64,000 nt of DNA, taken from the NCBI RefSeq assembly GCF_020616515.1, contig NZ_CP085135.1, forward strand, positions 6,185,001-6,249,000, written 5' to 3'. The first letter of the stretch is position 1, and every line of letters begins with the position of its first letter. The notes under the pieces are model-generated. The model searched no databases. It saw only the letters and a program-made list of their open reading frames with translations, and was not told the DNA's origin. This document shows, one piece after another, positions 17,202-25,655 of the stretch. The position numbers and the translations under genes were made by a program. Source of the stretch: Mesorhizobium sp. PAMC28654 (GTDB taxonomy: Bacteria > Pseudomonadota > Alphaproteobacteria > Rhizobiales > Rhizobiaceae).

Positions 17202-17306
17202 CTAGGGCGAGCGGCACTGCACGATCGCGACCATGATTTTCCTGACGATTTGATCCCGATCGGCTCAAGGATTTTCATGCGCACGGCGCGCAATCTCCCG
17301 GGGTGA
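17202..17306 (+). pseudogene. remnant of a duplicated M20 amidohydrolase C-terminus
   Basis: The last 25 codons (17229-17303) plus the stop read DHDFPDDLIPIGSRIFMRTA followed by RNLPG. They match the final residues of the intact gene ending at 16657 at all but four positions. Upstream, LG, RA and ALHD also align, with small deletions. Nothing else of the gene is left. The surrounding 17040-17465 holds no other gene. Confidence 0.8.
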
Positions 17307-17465
17307 AATCATCCCGGGCGCCTAATCGTCTCGGGGCGGCGCGGGCCTGTCCCGGCTTTGGTTGTCGCGCCCTGGGCGGAGGCGGTTCAACACACTGGAG
17401 GATCAGGGATTATTAGCGCTCACTACATGATGGCGTGTTGGGCGGAAATCGGGCAGGAGTACCCA

Positions 17466-18819
17466 ATGCCCATGTCCAGTCGTTACATCGTCCGATTCAC
17501 TTCCGCCGCCTTGCTGATCGGATTCTTCGCTCTGACGGCTATCGTCGCCATGAACTTCTGGCTGGGCGAGCGCGCAATCCTATTTCGACGACGCGATCGC
17601 GGCACGCGACACCCGCATCGCGGCTGTCGAGCTTAGAAATGCCATGCAGACCGCCGAGGCCAGCCAGCGCGGCTTCATCATCACCGGCAACGAGATCTAT
17701 CTCGCGCCGTTCCAATCCGCCAAGACACAGGCGCAACGTCATCTGCTGGCCCTGGAGACGCTCCTGCCTGCGTCTTCGAGTCCGGACATAAAGCTGCAGC
17801 GCCTGTCCGCGATCATTGCCAGCAAATTCGACGAAATGGACCGGACAATCGATCTCAAGCGCAGCCAGCGCGACGAGGAAGTCCTGGCTATCTTTCGCAC
17901 CAACAACGGCAAGGCCCTGACCGACGAAGCCAATGTTTTCTTCGCGGGCATCATCGGAAGCGCGGACGAGCGGTTGACATCCGGCGTTGCCGAACAACGA
18001 GCCAACACGGGATTGCTGCGGCTCGTTTCCGCGATCGGCGCGCTTGTCATTGTCGCGGTGGTAAGCGGCGCGGCTTATGGCGTGTCCCGTTATACCAGGG
18101 AGCTTCGGGGCACACGTGACGAGGTCAACGCACTCAACCGGGACCTTGAACGGCGCGTTGCCACGCGCACCGCCGATCTGGCCCAGGCGCGTGACCGGGC
18201 CGAAGTGCTGTTGTCCGAGGTAAACCACAGGGTCGCGAACAGTCTCGCTCTTGTCTCGTCGCTTGTGAAACTGCAATCAAAGGCGCTGAGTGACCAAGGC
18301 GCCAAGGATGCCCTGGCTGAAACGCAGGACCGTATCTTTGCAATCTCGCTCGTTCATAAGCGGCTCTATGGTGCGGGGGGTGTGCGCTCGGTCGCCCTCG
18401 ACGAGTATCTGAGCGGGCTGCTCGACCATTTGCGCACCTCGCTGCGCAGCCAGGTTCACGGTGTCAGCCTGTCCTACAGCATCGATCCGGTAGACTTGGA
18501 AACCGATACCAGCATCAACCTTGGCGTTGTCATCACCGAACTCGTCACCAATGCATTCAAATATGCCTATCCCGACGCGGTCGGAGAGATTCGCGTGCGT
18601 CTGGAAAAACTGGCCGACGAACAGGCGGAACTGGTCGTCGAGGATGACGGCGTTGGCCGCGCCGAAGGTGCGCCCGCCAAGGGCACGGGTGTCGGCAGCC
18701 GGATCGTCAACGCCATGTGCGTGAGCCTTGGCGCGAACATGGACTATCAGCAACGTCACCCCGGCACCGCTGCCCGTCTCGTGTTTTCGACCAAGCCCCG
18801 GCGGAGCGCTTCGATCTGA
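17466..18819 (+). pseudogene. CHASE3-domain HWE/HisKA_2-type sensor histidine kinase with a frameshift
   Basis: The N-terminus (ATG 17466, GGAG upstream) gives one membrane segment (TSAALLIGFFALTAIVAMNF). Near 17571-17576 the frame shifts. The rest, open from 17577 onward, encodes a CHASE3 sensor (NAMQTAEASQRGFIITGNEI), a second membrane segment, a coiled coil, and a HisKA_2/HWE kinase with the phospho-acceptor in EVNHRVANSLALVSSLVKLQ and the N-box ELVTNAFKYAYP. Adding one CG unit to the run GAGCGCGCAA would restore GERAQSYF, so a 2-base loss in a dinucleotide repeat explains the break. A sequencing error is possible. The gene for a periplasmic binding protein follows closely, suggesting a paired sensor; no response regulator is adjacent. 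Confidence 0.8.
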
Positions 18820-18885
18820 ATCAGTCGCTTGCGGCGGACGCCGCTGCCTGCTCTATCGTCGGCATCAAGAAGGGGAGGACTTTCG

Positions 18886-20052
18886 ATGCCTTTCGATCGA
18901 AAGAAGACTGAGGGCGGCTGGCCGACGGCGTTGCGGTTCCTGCTTTTGCTGGTGACCTTGACGCTCGGCGGGCTTGACCGCGTGGGCGCGCAGGAAGGCG
19001 CGCCAGGCATCACGCAGCGGACCGTGTTTCCCGCCTTCGACCCCAACGCCCCGGCATGCTCGCCGCCGCCAGGACTTAACAAGGTGCTGGGCTACGTTCA
19101 GGAAAACGATCGCGACTTCCTGCAGGGGGTCGATCACGGCCTGGCCATGGCCGCCAGGGATCGTGGGTTGGAGTATCGCAGGGTCCTGGCGCAAAACGAT
19201 GTGGCCAAGGCTGTCGAACAGATACAATCGTTTCTCGCGGGCAAGGTTGGTGGTCTGGTCGCCACATCATCCGATCCCGCGGCGGTCAGCCACTCGCTTC
19301 AGCAAACGATCTGGTCGGGGGCATTCGTCGGCACCATTGTTCCGCCGCCGGCCACGCTGCTGCTCAACGCGCCACAATACGCGACGGGCAAGGTGCTGGC
19401 GGACGCGGCGATCGCCCACATAAACGCCAGGCTTGGGGGCAAAGCCAATGTGGTTCTGCTGACGCAGGACACGATGGAGTTCCTGGCGCCTCGCTTCGAA
19501 GCCATGCGTGACGGCCTCAATGCCATTCCCGGCGTGACGATCGTGGCCGACATCGCACCCAGGCCGGTGACCAAGGAAGGCGGCTTCGAGACCATGAAGA
19601 CGATTCTTCTGGCAAACCCCAGGGTCGACGTGGTGCTGGGTGGCGATGCGGTCGTGCTGGGCGCGCTGCAGGCCCTGCGCGCCGCCGGAAAGGACCGGCC
19701 GGACCAGTTCCTTGGCGGCATTGACGGTGAGCCTGAGGCGGTAGCCGAGATCAAGAAAGGCGACAGCCCCTACAAGGCGAGCATATCCCTGTCATCCCCC
19801 GTCTTCGGCTACGCCATGGGGCAGTTCGCGGCCGACTGGCTCGAAGGCAAGAGCGTGCCGCAGGCCATGGACATACTGCCCATCGCGCTCACCAGCAGCA
19901 ACATGGCCCAATACGAGGCGGACCTGGCCAATCCCGCGCCCGTTTTTGCCGACCCCGTGCGCCGAAACACCTACCTCAAGATGTATGGAAACATCTGCTA
20001 CGATACGCGCGACCGCTATGTGAACTTCCCCTGGTCATCCGAGCAGAAGTAA
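18886..20052 (+). CDS. periplasmic sugar-binding protein (Peripla_BP_4 type), likely sensor partner
   Basis: The 388-residue protein starts after a GGAGG site and has a signal peptide (LRFLLLLVTLTLGGLDRVGA) followed by a type I periplasmic-binding fold: VLGYVQENDRDFLQGVDHGL, a repeat of QSFLAGKVGGLVATSSDPAA, and a C-terminal lobe with VDVVLGGDAVVLGAL and FLGGIDGEPEAV. Relatives bind sugars or autoinducer-2-like ligands. No transporter permease or ATPase is next to it, but a CHASE3/HWE kinase gene ends 66 bases upstream, so it may deliver a ligand signal to that kinase. Confidence 0.82.
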   Translation: MPFDRKKTEGGWPTALRFLLLLVTLTLGGLDRVGAQEGAPGITQRTVFPAFDPNAPACSPPPGLNKVLGYVQENDRDFLQGVDHGLAMAARDRGLEYRRVLAQNDVAKAVEQIQSFLAGKVGGLVATSSDPAAVSHSLQQTIWSGAFVGTIVPPPATLLLNAPQYATGKVLADAAIAHINARLGGKANVVLLTQDTMEFLAPRFEAMRDGLNAIPGVTIVADIAPRPVTKEGGFETMKTILLANPRVDVVLGGDAVVLGALQALRAAGKDRPDQFLGGIDGEPEAVAEIKKGDSPYKASISLSSPVFGYAMGQFAADWLEGKSVPQAMDILPIALTSSNMAQYEADLANPAPVFADPVRRNTYLKMYGNICYDTRDRYVNFPWSSEQK

Positions 20053-20125
20053 CGGACCCGCGGCGGCTACCGGCTGGCGAAGCTGGGCCGGCCGCGAGTC
20101 GGCCCTGTCAAAGCGCCAAACTCCC

Positions 20126-20530
20126 TTGCTCCACCTCGACGTCCCTGCGAATATCAGAATGGGTCAGCGGGCGGAGTGGCCAGGCTTCATGACGAATAAG
20201 GTTCAGTTTGCGCCACTTGCAAAGGAACTCCAGTCGCTTGTTGAGAGATGTCTGGTAGTCGATCCCTCTCGGAGACCTACCGCGACCGATATTGTGAAGG
20301 CCTGTGAAAACCTGTGTTTTTCGGAGGCTAAGAGGGAGTATGGTGTCGTTGAGGAATGGAAATATAACCACGCCCATGGGATCATCCGATCCGATGCGAA
20401 ACAGCGAGTTTTTTTCCATTCTCAGAGTGTGTACGGTTTCTCACCAAAACTTGGCGAGCGTGTGTGTTTCGCAAAGGAACCAGGAATTCCATTCCCCCGG
20501 GCACATCCCGTGGTGCGAGTGGAAGTTTAG
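20126..20530 (+). pseudogene. C-terminal remnant of a Ser/Thr protein kinase joined to a cold-shock-like domain
   Basis: The first 60 residues match kinase subdomain XI: ELQSLVERCLVVDPSRRPTA is the usual end of a eukaryote-like kinase domain. They are followed directly by about 65 residues with a cold-shock-like layout (VVEEWKYNHAHGIIRSD, then RVFFHSQSVYGFSPKLGERV). The ATP-binding lobe and catalytic loop are absent, and no start codon with a ribosome-binding site is seen. It reads as a 5'-truncated gene. Composition is less GC-rich than its surroundings, suggesting acquisition. Confidence 0.55.
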
Positions 20531-20682
20531 ACCCTCCCGTTAGTGCGCGTCACTGCTGTAGATTGACGGGCGCGCCCGGCCCCCCCCTTGCAGTTGATGC
20601 AATAGAGGTGAGCAGACTTTGCCGCGCCGCATGTGCACCGCCCGTTTAGAACAGATTCCTTTCTTCGTTTCGGTTCGCCCAT
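20527..20682 (-). CDS. doubtful small cysteine-rich ORF
   Basis: The 51-residue frame starting MGEPKRRKESVLNGRCTC has four cysteines (C-x-C and C-x2-C) that resemble, but do not match, the SEC-C zinc motif. The initial MGEPKRR is reminiscent of small rhizobial SEC-C proteins. The spacing between cysteines is off by one and the C-terminus is poor, so it may be a decayed copy. The rest of 20531-20846 shows no gene. Confidence 0.3.
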   Translation of the reverse strand: MGEPKRRKESVLNGRCTCGAAKSAHLYCINCKGGAGRARQSTAVTRTNGRV

Positions 20683-20846
20683 AGCCGACCTCACTGCATA
20701 ATAGTTTTGTACCACAACCACTTTTCGATACCACTCCACACCCCTCCACGCAAAATCCCCCACACCCCAATTGACTCCGCCCCCAACTCCGCTCTATCAA
20801 GTTGTACACCTAACCCTACAATACCAAACTTCGGGAACACAGTTTG

Positions 20847-21788
20847 ATGACACTCCAACGTGCCTCCGGCGCGGTGCGCGTCGATGTCGGGGCGCTCAGT
20901 CAGCGCAGCTACAGGATCGTGCGGCTGAAGCATGTCGGGCGCTGGGTCGGCGCTGTCGTCGTGGTCGCGGCACTTGGCCTGCTGGTGCAGGCTTTCGCGC
21001 ATGGGCAGATCCACTGGCCGATCGTGGGCGAGTTCCTGACGGCAGGCGTCATCGTGCGCGGCTTCGGCAACACGCTGCTCATCTCGTTCTTCGCCATGAT
21101 CATCGGCGTGTCGCTGGGCACGCTGTTCGCCATCATGCGGCTGTCGGCCAATCCGGTCACCCGCTTCGTCGCCTGGCTCTATGTCTGGGTGTTCCGGGGC
21201 ACGCCGGTGATGCTGCAGCTTTTGATCTGGTTCAACATCGCGCTGGTGTTTCCGCGGCTGGTCATTCCCGGCCTCTACGAGGCGCGCATGGTCGATGTCG
21301 TCACGCCCTTCGTCGCCGCGCTGCTGGGGCTCGGCATCAATGAGGGCGCCTACATGACCGAGGTGGTGCGCGGCGGCATCTCGTCGGTCGACCACGGCCA
21401 GACGGAAGCCGCCAAGACGATTGGCATGTCGCGCTTCCAGACGCTGCGGCGCATCATCCTGCCGCAGGCCATGCGGCTGATCATCCCTGTCATGGGCAAT
21501 TCGGCGATCGGCATGCTGAAATTCTCCTCGCTCGCCGCCGCCATCTCGATGGGCGAGATGCTGAACGCGGCGCAGCAGATCTATTTCATCAATGGCGCGG
21601 TCATCGAGCTGCTGTTCGTCTGCGGCATCTGGTACCTCGCCGGCACCACCGTGCTCAGCATCATCCAGTATTATATCGAGCAGCACTTTGGGCGCGGCGT
21701 GGCCGGCGCGCCGGCCAAATTCTCCTTCCGCATGCCGTTCAGGAGCAACACGCCGCTGTCGGGCGGCGTCGAGGAGTCCAAGGCATGA
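20847..21788 (+). CDS. polar amino acid-type ABC transporter permease
   Basis: The 313-residue protein has five to six membrane segments and the HisM/GlnP-type inner membrane domain. The family EAA loop appears as GQTEAAKTIGMSRFQTLRRI, preceded by NEGAYMTEVVRGGI. An N-terminal extension of about 35 residues precedes the first membrane segment. It overlaps the following ATPase start by four bases. It would form the channel for the solute bound by the protein encoded at 22596-23462. Confidence 0.9.
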   Translation: MTLQRASGAVRVDVGALSQRSYRIVRLKHVGRWVGAVVVVAALGLLVQAFAHGQIHWPIVGEFLTAGVIVRGFGNTLLISFFAMIIGVSLGTLFAIMRLSANPVTRFVAWLYVWVFRGTPVMLQLLIWFNIALVFPRLVIPGLYEARMVDVVTPFVAALLGLGINEGAYMTEVVRGGISSVDHGQTEAAKTIGMSRFQTLRRIILPQAMRLIIPVMGNSAIGMLKFSSLAAAISMGEMLNAAQQIYFINGAVIELLFVCGIWYLAGTTVLSIIQYYIEQHFGRGVAGAPAKFSFRMPFRSNTPLSGGVEESKA

Positions 21789-22549
21789 CCACGATCGTCA
21801 AGGCCATCAACATCCACAAGAAGTACGGCGCGCACCGGGTGCTGCGCGGCGTCGACTTCGAGGTCGCCAATGGCGAGGTGCTGTGCATCCTGGGGCCTTC
21901 CGGCGGCGGCAAGAGCACGCTGCTGCGCTGCATCAACCATCTGGAAGACCTCGATGACGGCGTCGTCTGGGTCGACGGCGAGATCATCGGCTACGAGCTC
22001 AAGGGCAGCACGCTGCACGAACTGCCGCCGCGCCGGCTGCGCCTGCAGCAGCGCGAGATCGGCATGGTGTTCCAGCACTTCAACCTGTTTCCACACATGA
22101 CGGCGCTGGAAAACGTCATCGAAGGCCCGGTCACCGTGCGCAAGGAGCCGAAGGCTGAAGCCGAGGCGAGGGGGCGCGAGCTCTTGGCCTCCGTCGGGCT
22201 CGCCGACCATTTCGGCGCCTATCCGGCGCAGCTTTCGGGCGGCCAGAAGCAGCGCGTGGCGATCGCGCGGTCGCTCGCCATGAAGCCCAAGATCATGCTG
22301 TTCGACGAGCCGACCTCGGCGCTCGACCCCGAACTGGTCGGCGAGGTGCTGGATGTGATGCGGGCGCTCGCCGCCACCGGCACGACGATGATCGTCGTCA
22401 CCCACGAGATCGCCTTTGCCCGCGATGTCGCCGACCGCGTCGCCATCATGGTCGACGGCGAGATCCGCGAAATGGGCCCGCCGGCCGAAGTGCTGGCCAA
22501 TCCCAAGGACCCCCGTGTGCGCAGCTTCCTCAGCCGCGTGCTCGCCTGA
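21785..22549 (+). CDS. polar amino acid-type ABC transporter ATP-binding protein
   Basis: The 254-residue ATPase has Walker A (GPSGGGKSTLLRC), Q-loop (MVFQHFNLFPHM), signature LSGGQKQRVAIARSLA, Walker B MLFDEPTSALDPE and H-loop VVTHE, all in order and spacing as in GlnQ/HisP. It powers uptake through the permease encoded upstream. It is coupled to the permease gene (ATGA-type overlap). Confidence 0.93.
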   Translation: MTTIVKAINIHKKYGAHRVLRGVDFEVANGEVLCILGPSGGGKSTLLRCINHLEDLDDGVVWVDGEIIGYELKGSTLHELPPRRLRLQQREIGMVFQHFNLFPHMTALENVIEGPVTVRKEPKAEAEARGRELLASVGLADHFGAYPAQLSGGQKQRVAIARSLAMKPKIMLFDEPTSALDPELVGEVLDVMRALAATGTTMIVVTHEIAFARDVADRVAIMVDGEIREMGPPAEVLANPKDPRVRSFLSRVLA

Positions 22550-22595
22550 ACGCCCCCGCCAACTTCCGCGACATCTTCACAACAAGGAGCCTGAA

Positions 22596-23462
22596 ATGAC
22601 GACTTCCACCGCCGCGACCCTCTCGCGGATCCTCGCCGGCGCCATGGTTTCGCTGGGCGTGCTGGCATCGGCCGCCCACGCCGGCACCGACGACAAGCTG
22701 CGCGCCATGCTGCCGGCCAAGGTGCGCGACAGCGGCGCGCTGAACATCGCCATCAGCCTTGCCTATCCGCCGATGGAATATTCCGATGCCGGCTCCACCG
22801 ACCTCAAGGGCGCCGACATCGACATGGCCAAGGAAGTGGCCGACCGTCTCGGGCTGAAGGTGAATTTCCAGAATGTCGAGTTCCCGCAGTTGATCACCTC
22901 GGTGACCACCGGCCGCGCCGACATGATCTGGACGGCGTTCTCCGATCTCACCGCGCGCCAGACGCAGCTTGATTTCATCGACTATTTCCAGACCGGCAAC
23001 CAGCTCTATTCGATGGTCAAGAACCAGGACACCATCAAGTCGGTGAAGGATCTGTGCGGCAAGTCCGTCGCGGTCGCCACCGGCACCAGCTGGGTCGGCC
23101 TGGTCGAGCGCGTCGGCAAGGAAACCTGCACCGAAGCCGCGCCGCTCACCGTGCTGCAGCTGCCGACCGAGGCCGAGCACATCCTGCAGATGAAGCAGGA
23201 CCGCGCCCAGGCCTCGATCATGGGCTTCGAGGGCATCCTCGAGCTGCAGAAGCAGAAGCCGGGCGAGTTCTACACGATCGGCAACCTGCTCGAGCCCGGC
23301 CATTACGGCATTGCTTTTGCCAAGGATTCTGGTGATTTGCGTGGGGCGGTCAAGGCAACGCTGGAGGCCATGAAGACTGACGGCAGCTATGTCGCGATCC
23401 TCGATCGCTATGGCTTGAAAAACGCCGCCGTGCCGGAATTCACCGTCAACGCCGGCAGGTAA
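22596..23462 (+). CDS. ABC transporter periplasmic solute-binding protein (SBP_bac_3 type)
   Basis: The 288-residue protein starts after AAGGAG with a signal peptide ending near SAAHA. The mature part has the two-lobed family 3 pattern: LNIAISLAYPPMEYSDAG, then KGADIDMAKEVADRLGLKVN and DLCGKSVAVATGTSWVGLVE. Three cysteines in the mature part could form a disulfide. It is 46 bases downstream of the ATPase gene. The ligand need not be an amino acid; the downstream enzymes suggest a ribosyl- or ureido-type compound. Confidence 0.9.
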   Translation: MTTSTAATLSRILAGAMVSLGVLASAAHAGTDDKLRAMLPAKVRDSGALNIAISLAYPPMEYSDAGSTDLKGADIDMAKEVADRLGLKVNFQNVEFPQLITSVTTGRADMIWTAFSDLTARQTQLDFIDYFQTGNQLYSMVKNQDTIKSVKDLCGKSVAVATGTSWVGLVERVGKETCTEAAPLTVLQLPTEAEHILQMKQDRAQASIMGFEGILELQKQKPGEFYTIGNLLEPGHYGIAFAKDSGDLRGAVKATLEAMKTDGSYVAILDRYGLKNAAVPEFTVNAGR

Positions 23463-23472
23463 GGGGCGCCTG

Positions 23473-24222
23473 ATGGCTGACACGATCGTTCTTGATCCGC
23501 ACGCACCGGTTCCGCTGTACACGCAGCTCTACCGGATCCTGCGGCTGCGGATCCTCGAGGGCGAGTACGCGGAAGGGGATGCCATCCCCTCCGAGAACGT
23601 GCTGCGCGACGAGCATGGCATCACCCGCAGCACGGTCCGCAAGGCCATCGCGCTGCTGGTGAACGAGGGGCTGGTGCGCCAGTTTCGCGGCAAGGGAACG
23701 ATCGTCAGCTACGCGCCGATCAGCAACAGCATCTGGAACTTTGGCGGCTTCACCGACTATTCGCGGGCGCGGGGACAACGCCCCGTCACCGCGCTGCTGG
23801 AGCAGGCAGTGGAGGACGGGGCGAATGGCCGGGTGCTGAAGCTGGTGCGTGCGCGCGGCATCGCGGTGGAGGACGTCACACTGTTCCTCAACCTCGACAC
23901 GTCCTGGCTGTCGCTGAAGCGCTATCCCGGGCTCGAGGGCTTCGATTTCGAGAAGCAGTCGCTCTACCAGGTGCTGCGCGATCATTACGGCGTCTCGCCG
24001 GTCCGGTCGGAACTGACGCTTTCGGTGGTGGCGCCTTCCGCGCTGACCACAAAAGTGTTCGGCGACGGGCTCAACGTGCCTGGGTTCCTCTGCGCCACCG
24101 GCGACGTGTTCTCAAGCAGCGACGAGCTGGTGGAGCGAACCTCCGTCATCTACTCGCCGACGCTGGAGATGCGCGTCGGGACGTCGTGGGGCGCCGGCAA
24201 CGGCCAGCCGCCGGGCGCTTGA
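23473..24222 (+). CDS. GntR-family (HutC/UTRA) transcriptional regulator
   Basis: The 249-residue protein has a winged helix (residues about 12-75, with AIPSENVLRDEHGITRSTVR and GLVRQFRGKGTIV) and a C-terminal UTRA effector domain. It lies 10 bases after the binding-protein gene and upstream of the enzyme genes, so it probably senses a pathway metabolite and represses this locus. The intergenic 24223-24360 may contain its operator, but no clear palindrome stood out. Confidence 0.88.
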   Translation: MADTIVLDPHAPVPLYTQLYRILRLRILEGEYAEGDAIPSENVLRDEHGITRSTVRKAIALLVNEGLVRQFRGKGTIVSYAPISNSIWNFGGFTDYSRARGQRPVTALLEQAVEDGANGRVLKLVRARGIAVEDVTLFLNLDTSWLSLKRYPGLEGFDFEKQSLYQVLRDHYGVSPVRSELTLSVVAPSALTTKVFGDGLNVPGFLCATGDVFSSSDELVERTSVIYSPTLEMRVGTSWGAGNGQPPGA

Positions 24223-24360
24223 TTACGCAGGCGCGCCGCTGCCAGACAGATTCCGGCGGCGCGCTCAAGTCCTTGTTTTCGTATGCATCATCATGCCCGG
24301 CTGGTCAGGATTTGGGGGAGGCCGCCCGTGGGGCATCGACAAAAATTCATCTCAGCTTGA

Positions 24361-25143
24361 TTGGAAATTCCCTTGGACTCCCGCTTCGAACAGACTTTCA
24401 CCACGCCCAAACCCATTCTCGGCATGCTGCACCTGACCGGCGAAACGCCGGCCGAACGGCTCGACATCGCGCGGCGTGAAGCCGAAATCCTGCTGGCCAA
24501 CGGTGTCGACGGCCTCATCGTCGAAAACTATTTTGGCGACAAGGACGATGTCCGCCACGTGCTGGAATGGCTGGAGACGCGCAAGCCGAGCGCGCTGGTC
24601 GGGCTCAACGTGTTGCGCGACCATCACCTGGCTTTCGAGCTCGCCCGGCAGTTCCGCGTCGACTTCATCCAGATGGATTCGGTCGCCGGCCATCTGCGCC
24701 CGGACGAGGACACGGATTTCGCCGCCGAGCTGGCGGCGCTTCGGGAAGGCGTGAAATCCCTGCTACTGGGCGGCGTGCGCTTCAAGTACCAGCCGGTCAA
24801 TTCCGGCCGCAGCGAAGCGGAAGACCTGCTGCTCGGCATGCAGCGCTGCGATGCCTTCGTCGTCACCAGCGACGCCACCGGCCAGGAGACCGACCTCGAC
24901 AAGGTCCGGCGCTTTCGCGCGCTGACCGGCGGCGGCTTCCCGCTGCTGATCGGCGCGGGGCTGACATCAGCCAATGCCGCCGAACAGCTGGCGCTCGCCG
25001 ATGGCGCCATTGTCGGCAGCTTCTTCAAGGACAGCTATGTCGACATCGGCATTGTCGATGAGGCGCATGTGCGCGAATTGATGGGCGTCGTCGCCGACGT
25101 CCGCCACCAGCCGGTGGCGGCGAGAGCGGGAGCCGCGGAATGA
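24361..25143 (+). CDS. BtpA/SgcQ-family TIM-barrel protein
   Basis: The 260-residue protein carries the family features ILGMLHLTGETPAERLDIAR, NGVDGLIVENYFGD and the phosphate-binding-like end PLLIGAGLTSANAAEQLALA followed by DGAIVGSFFK. The family includes E. coli SgcQ, which sits in sugar-uptake gene clusters, and BtpA; the reaction is not established. The start is uncertain: TTG at 24361 gives a reasonable N-terminus, and no strong ribosome-binding site is seen. Its stop overlaps the next start (ATGA). Confidence 0.82.
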   Translation: MEIPLDSRFEQTFTTPKPILGMLHLTGETPAERLDIARREAEILLANGVDGLIVENYFGDKDDVRHVLEWLETRKPSALVGLNVLRDHHLAFELARQFRVDFIQMDSVAGHLRPDEDTDFAAELAALREGVKSLLLGGVRFKYQPVNSGRSEAEDLLLGMQRCDAFVVTSDATGQETDLDKVRRFRALTGGGFPLLIGAGLTSANAAEQLALADGAIVGSFFKDSYVDIGIVDEAHVRELMGVVADVRHQPVAARAGAAE

Positions 25144-25655
25144 CGATCAGCATCAGCGCCGTTCCGGTTCACGAGGCGGATTTCTCCGCCTACGGCACCG
25201 TCCATTCGATGGCGGCGCCCGGCGCGCCGGAGGGCGAGGCCAAGCTGGTGCGTTCGTCGGGCCTCGGCTGGACCGATGTCTATACGGCGGCACCGCTGCT
25301 AACAACCAATGGCAGTCTCGGCTTCACGCTGGGCGAGGGCGGGCCGTTCGACACCGTCAAGATGGAGCGCCATTTAGAGACGCAGGAAGCGCTGTTCTGC
25401 GCGGCCAGGCCGATCGTGCTGGCGGTCGCCGCGCCCACGGATGCGGCGCGGCCGAAGGCCGGGGATATCCGAGCCTTCATCATCGAGCCGGGCACGGTCG
25501 TGGTGATGCACAAGGGGACCTGGCACGACGCCTGCCGGGGCATCGACGCGCCGACGCATTACTACTGGATGGCGACCTGCGGCTTCGGTTCGGTCTGGGT
25601 CGATGTCGAGGGCGGGCCGGTGCATGTGACGGCCGGGGGATACTCCCATGGCTGA
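25140..25655 (+). CDS. ureidoglycolate lyase-like protein (AllA family)
   Basis: The 171-residue cupin-like protein resembles AllA: KMERHLETQEALFCA is the conserved motif, and the end of the barrel has GTVVVMHKGTWHDACRG. AllA releases urea from ureidoglycolate. Here no other allantoin genes are present, so the enzyme probably acts on a related C-N bond in the neighbouring pathway. Overlaps on both sides with the BtpA-like and PfkB genes indicate strict co-translation. Confidence 0.8.
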   Translation: MTISISAVPVHEADFSAYGTVHSMAAPGAPEGEAKLVRSSGLGWTDVYTAAPLLTTNGSLGFTLGEGGPFDTVKMERHLETQEALFCAARPIVLAVAAPTDAARPKAGDIRAFIIEPGTVVVMHKGTWHDACRGIDAPTHYYWMATCGFGSVWVDVEGGPVHVTAGGYSHG

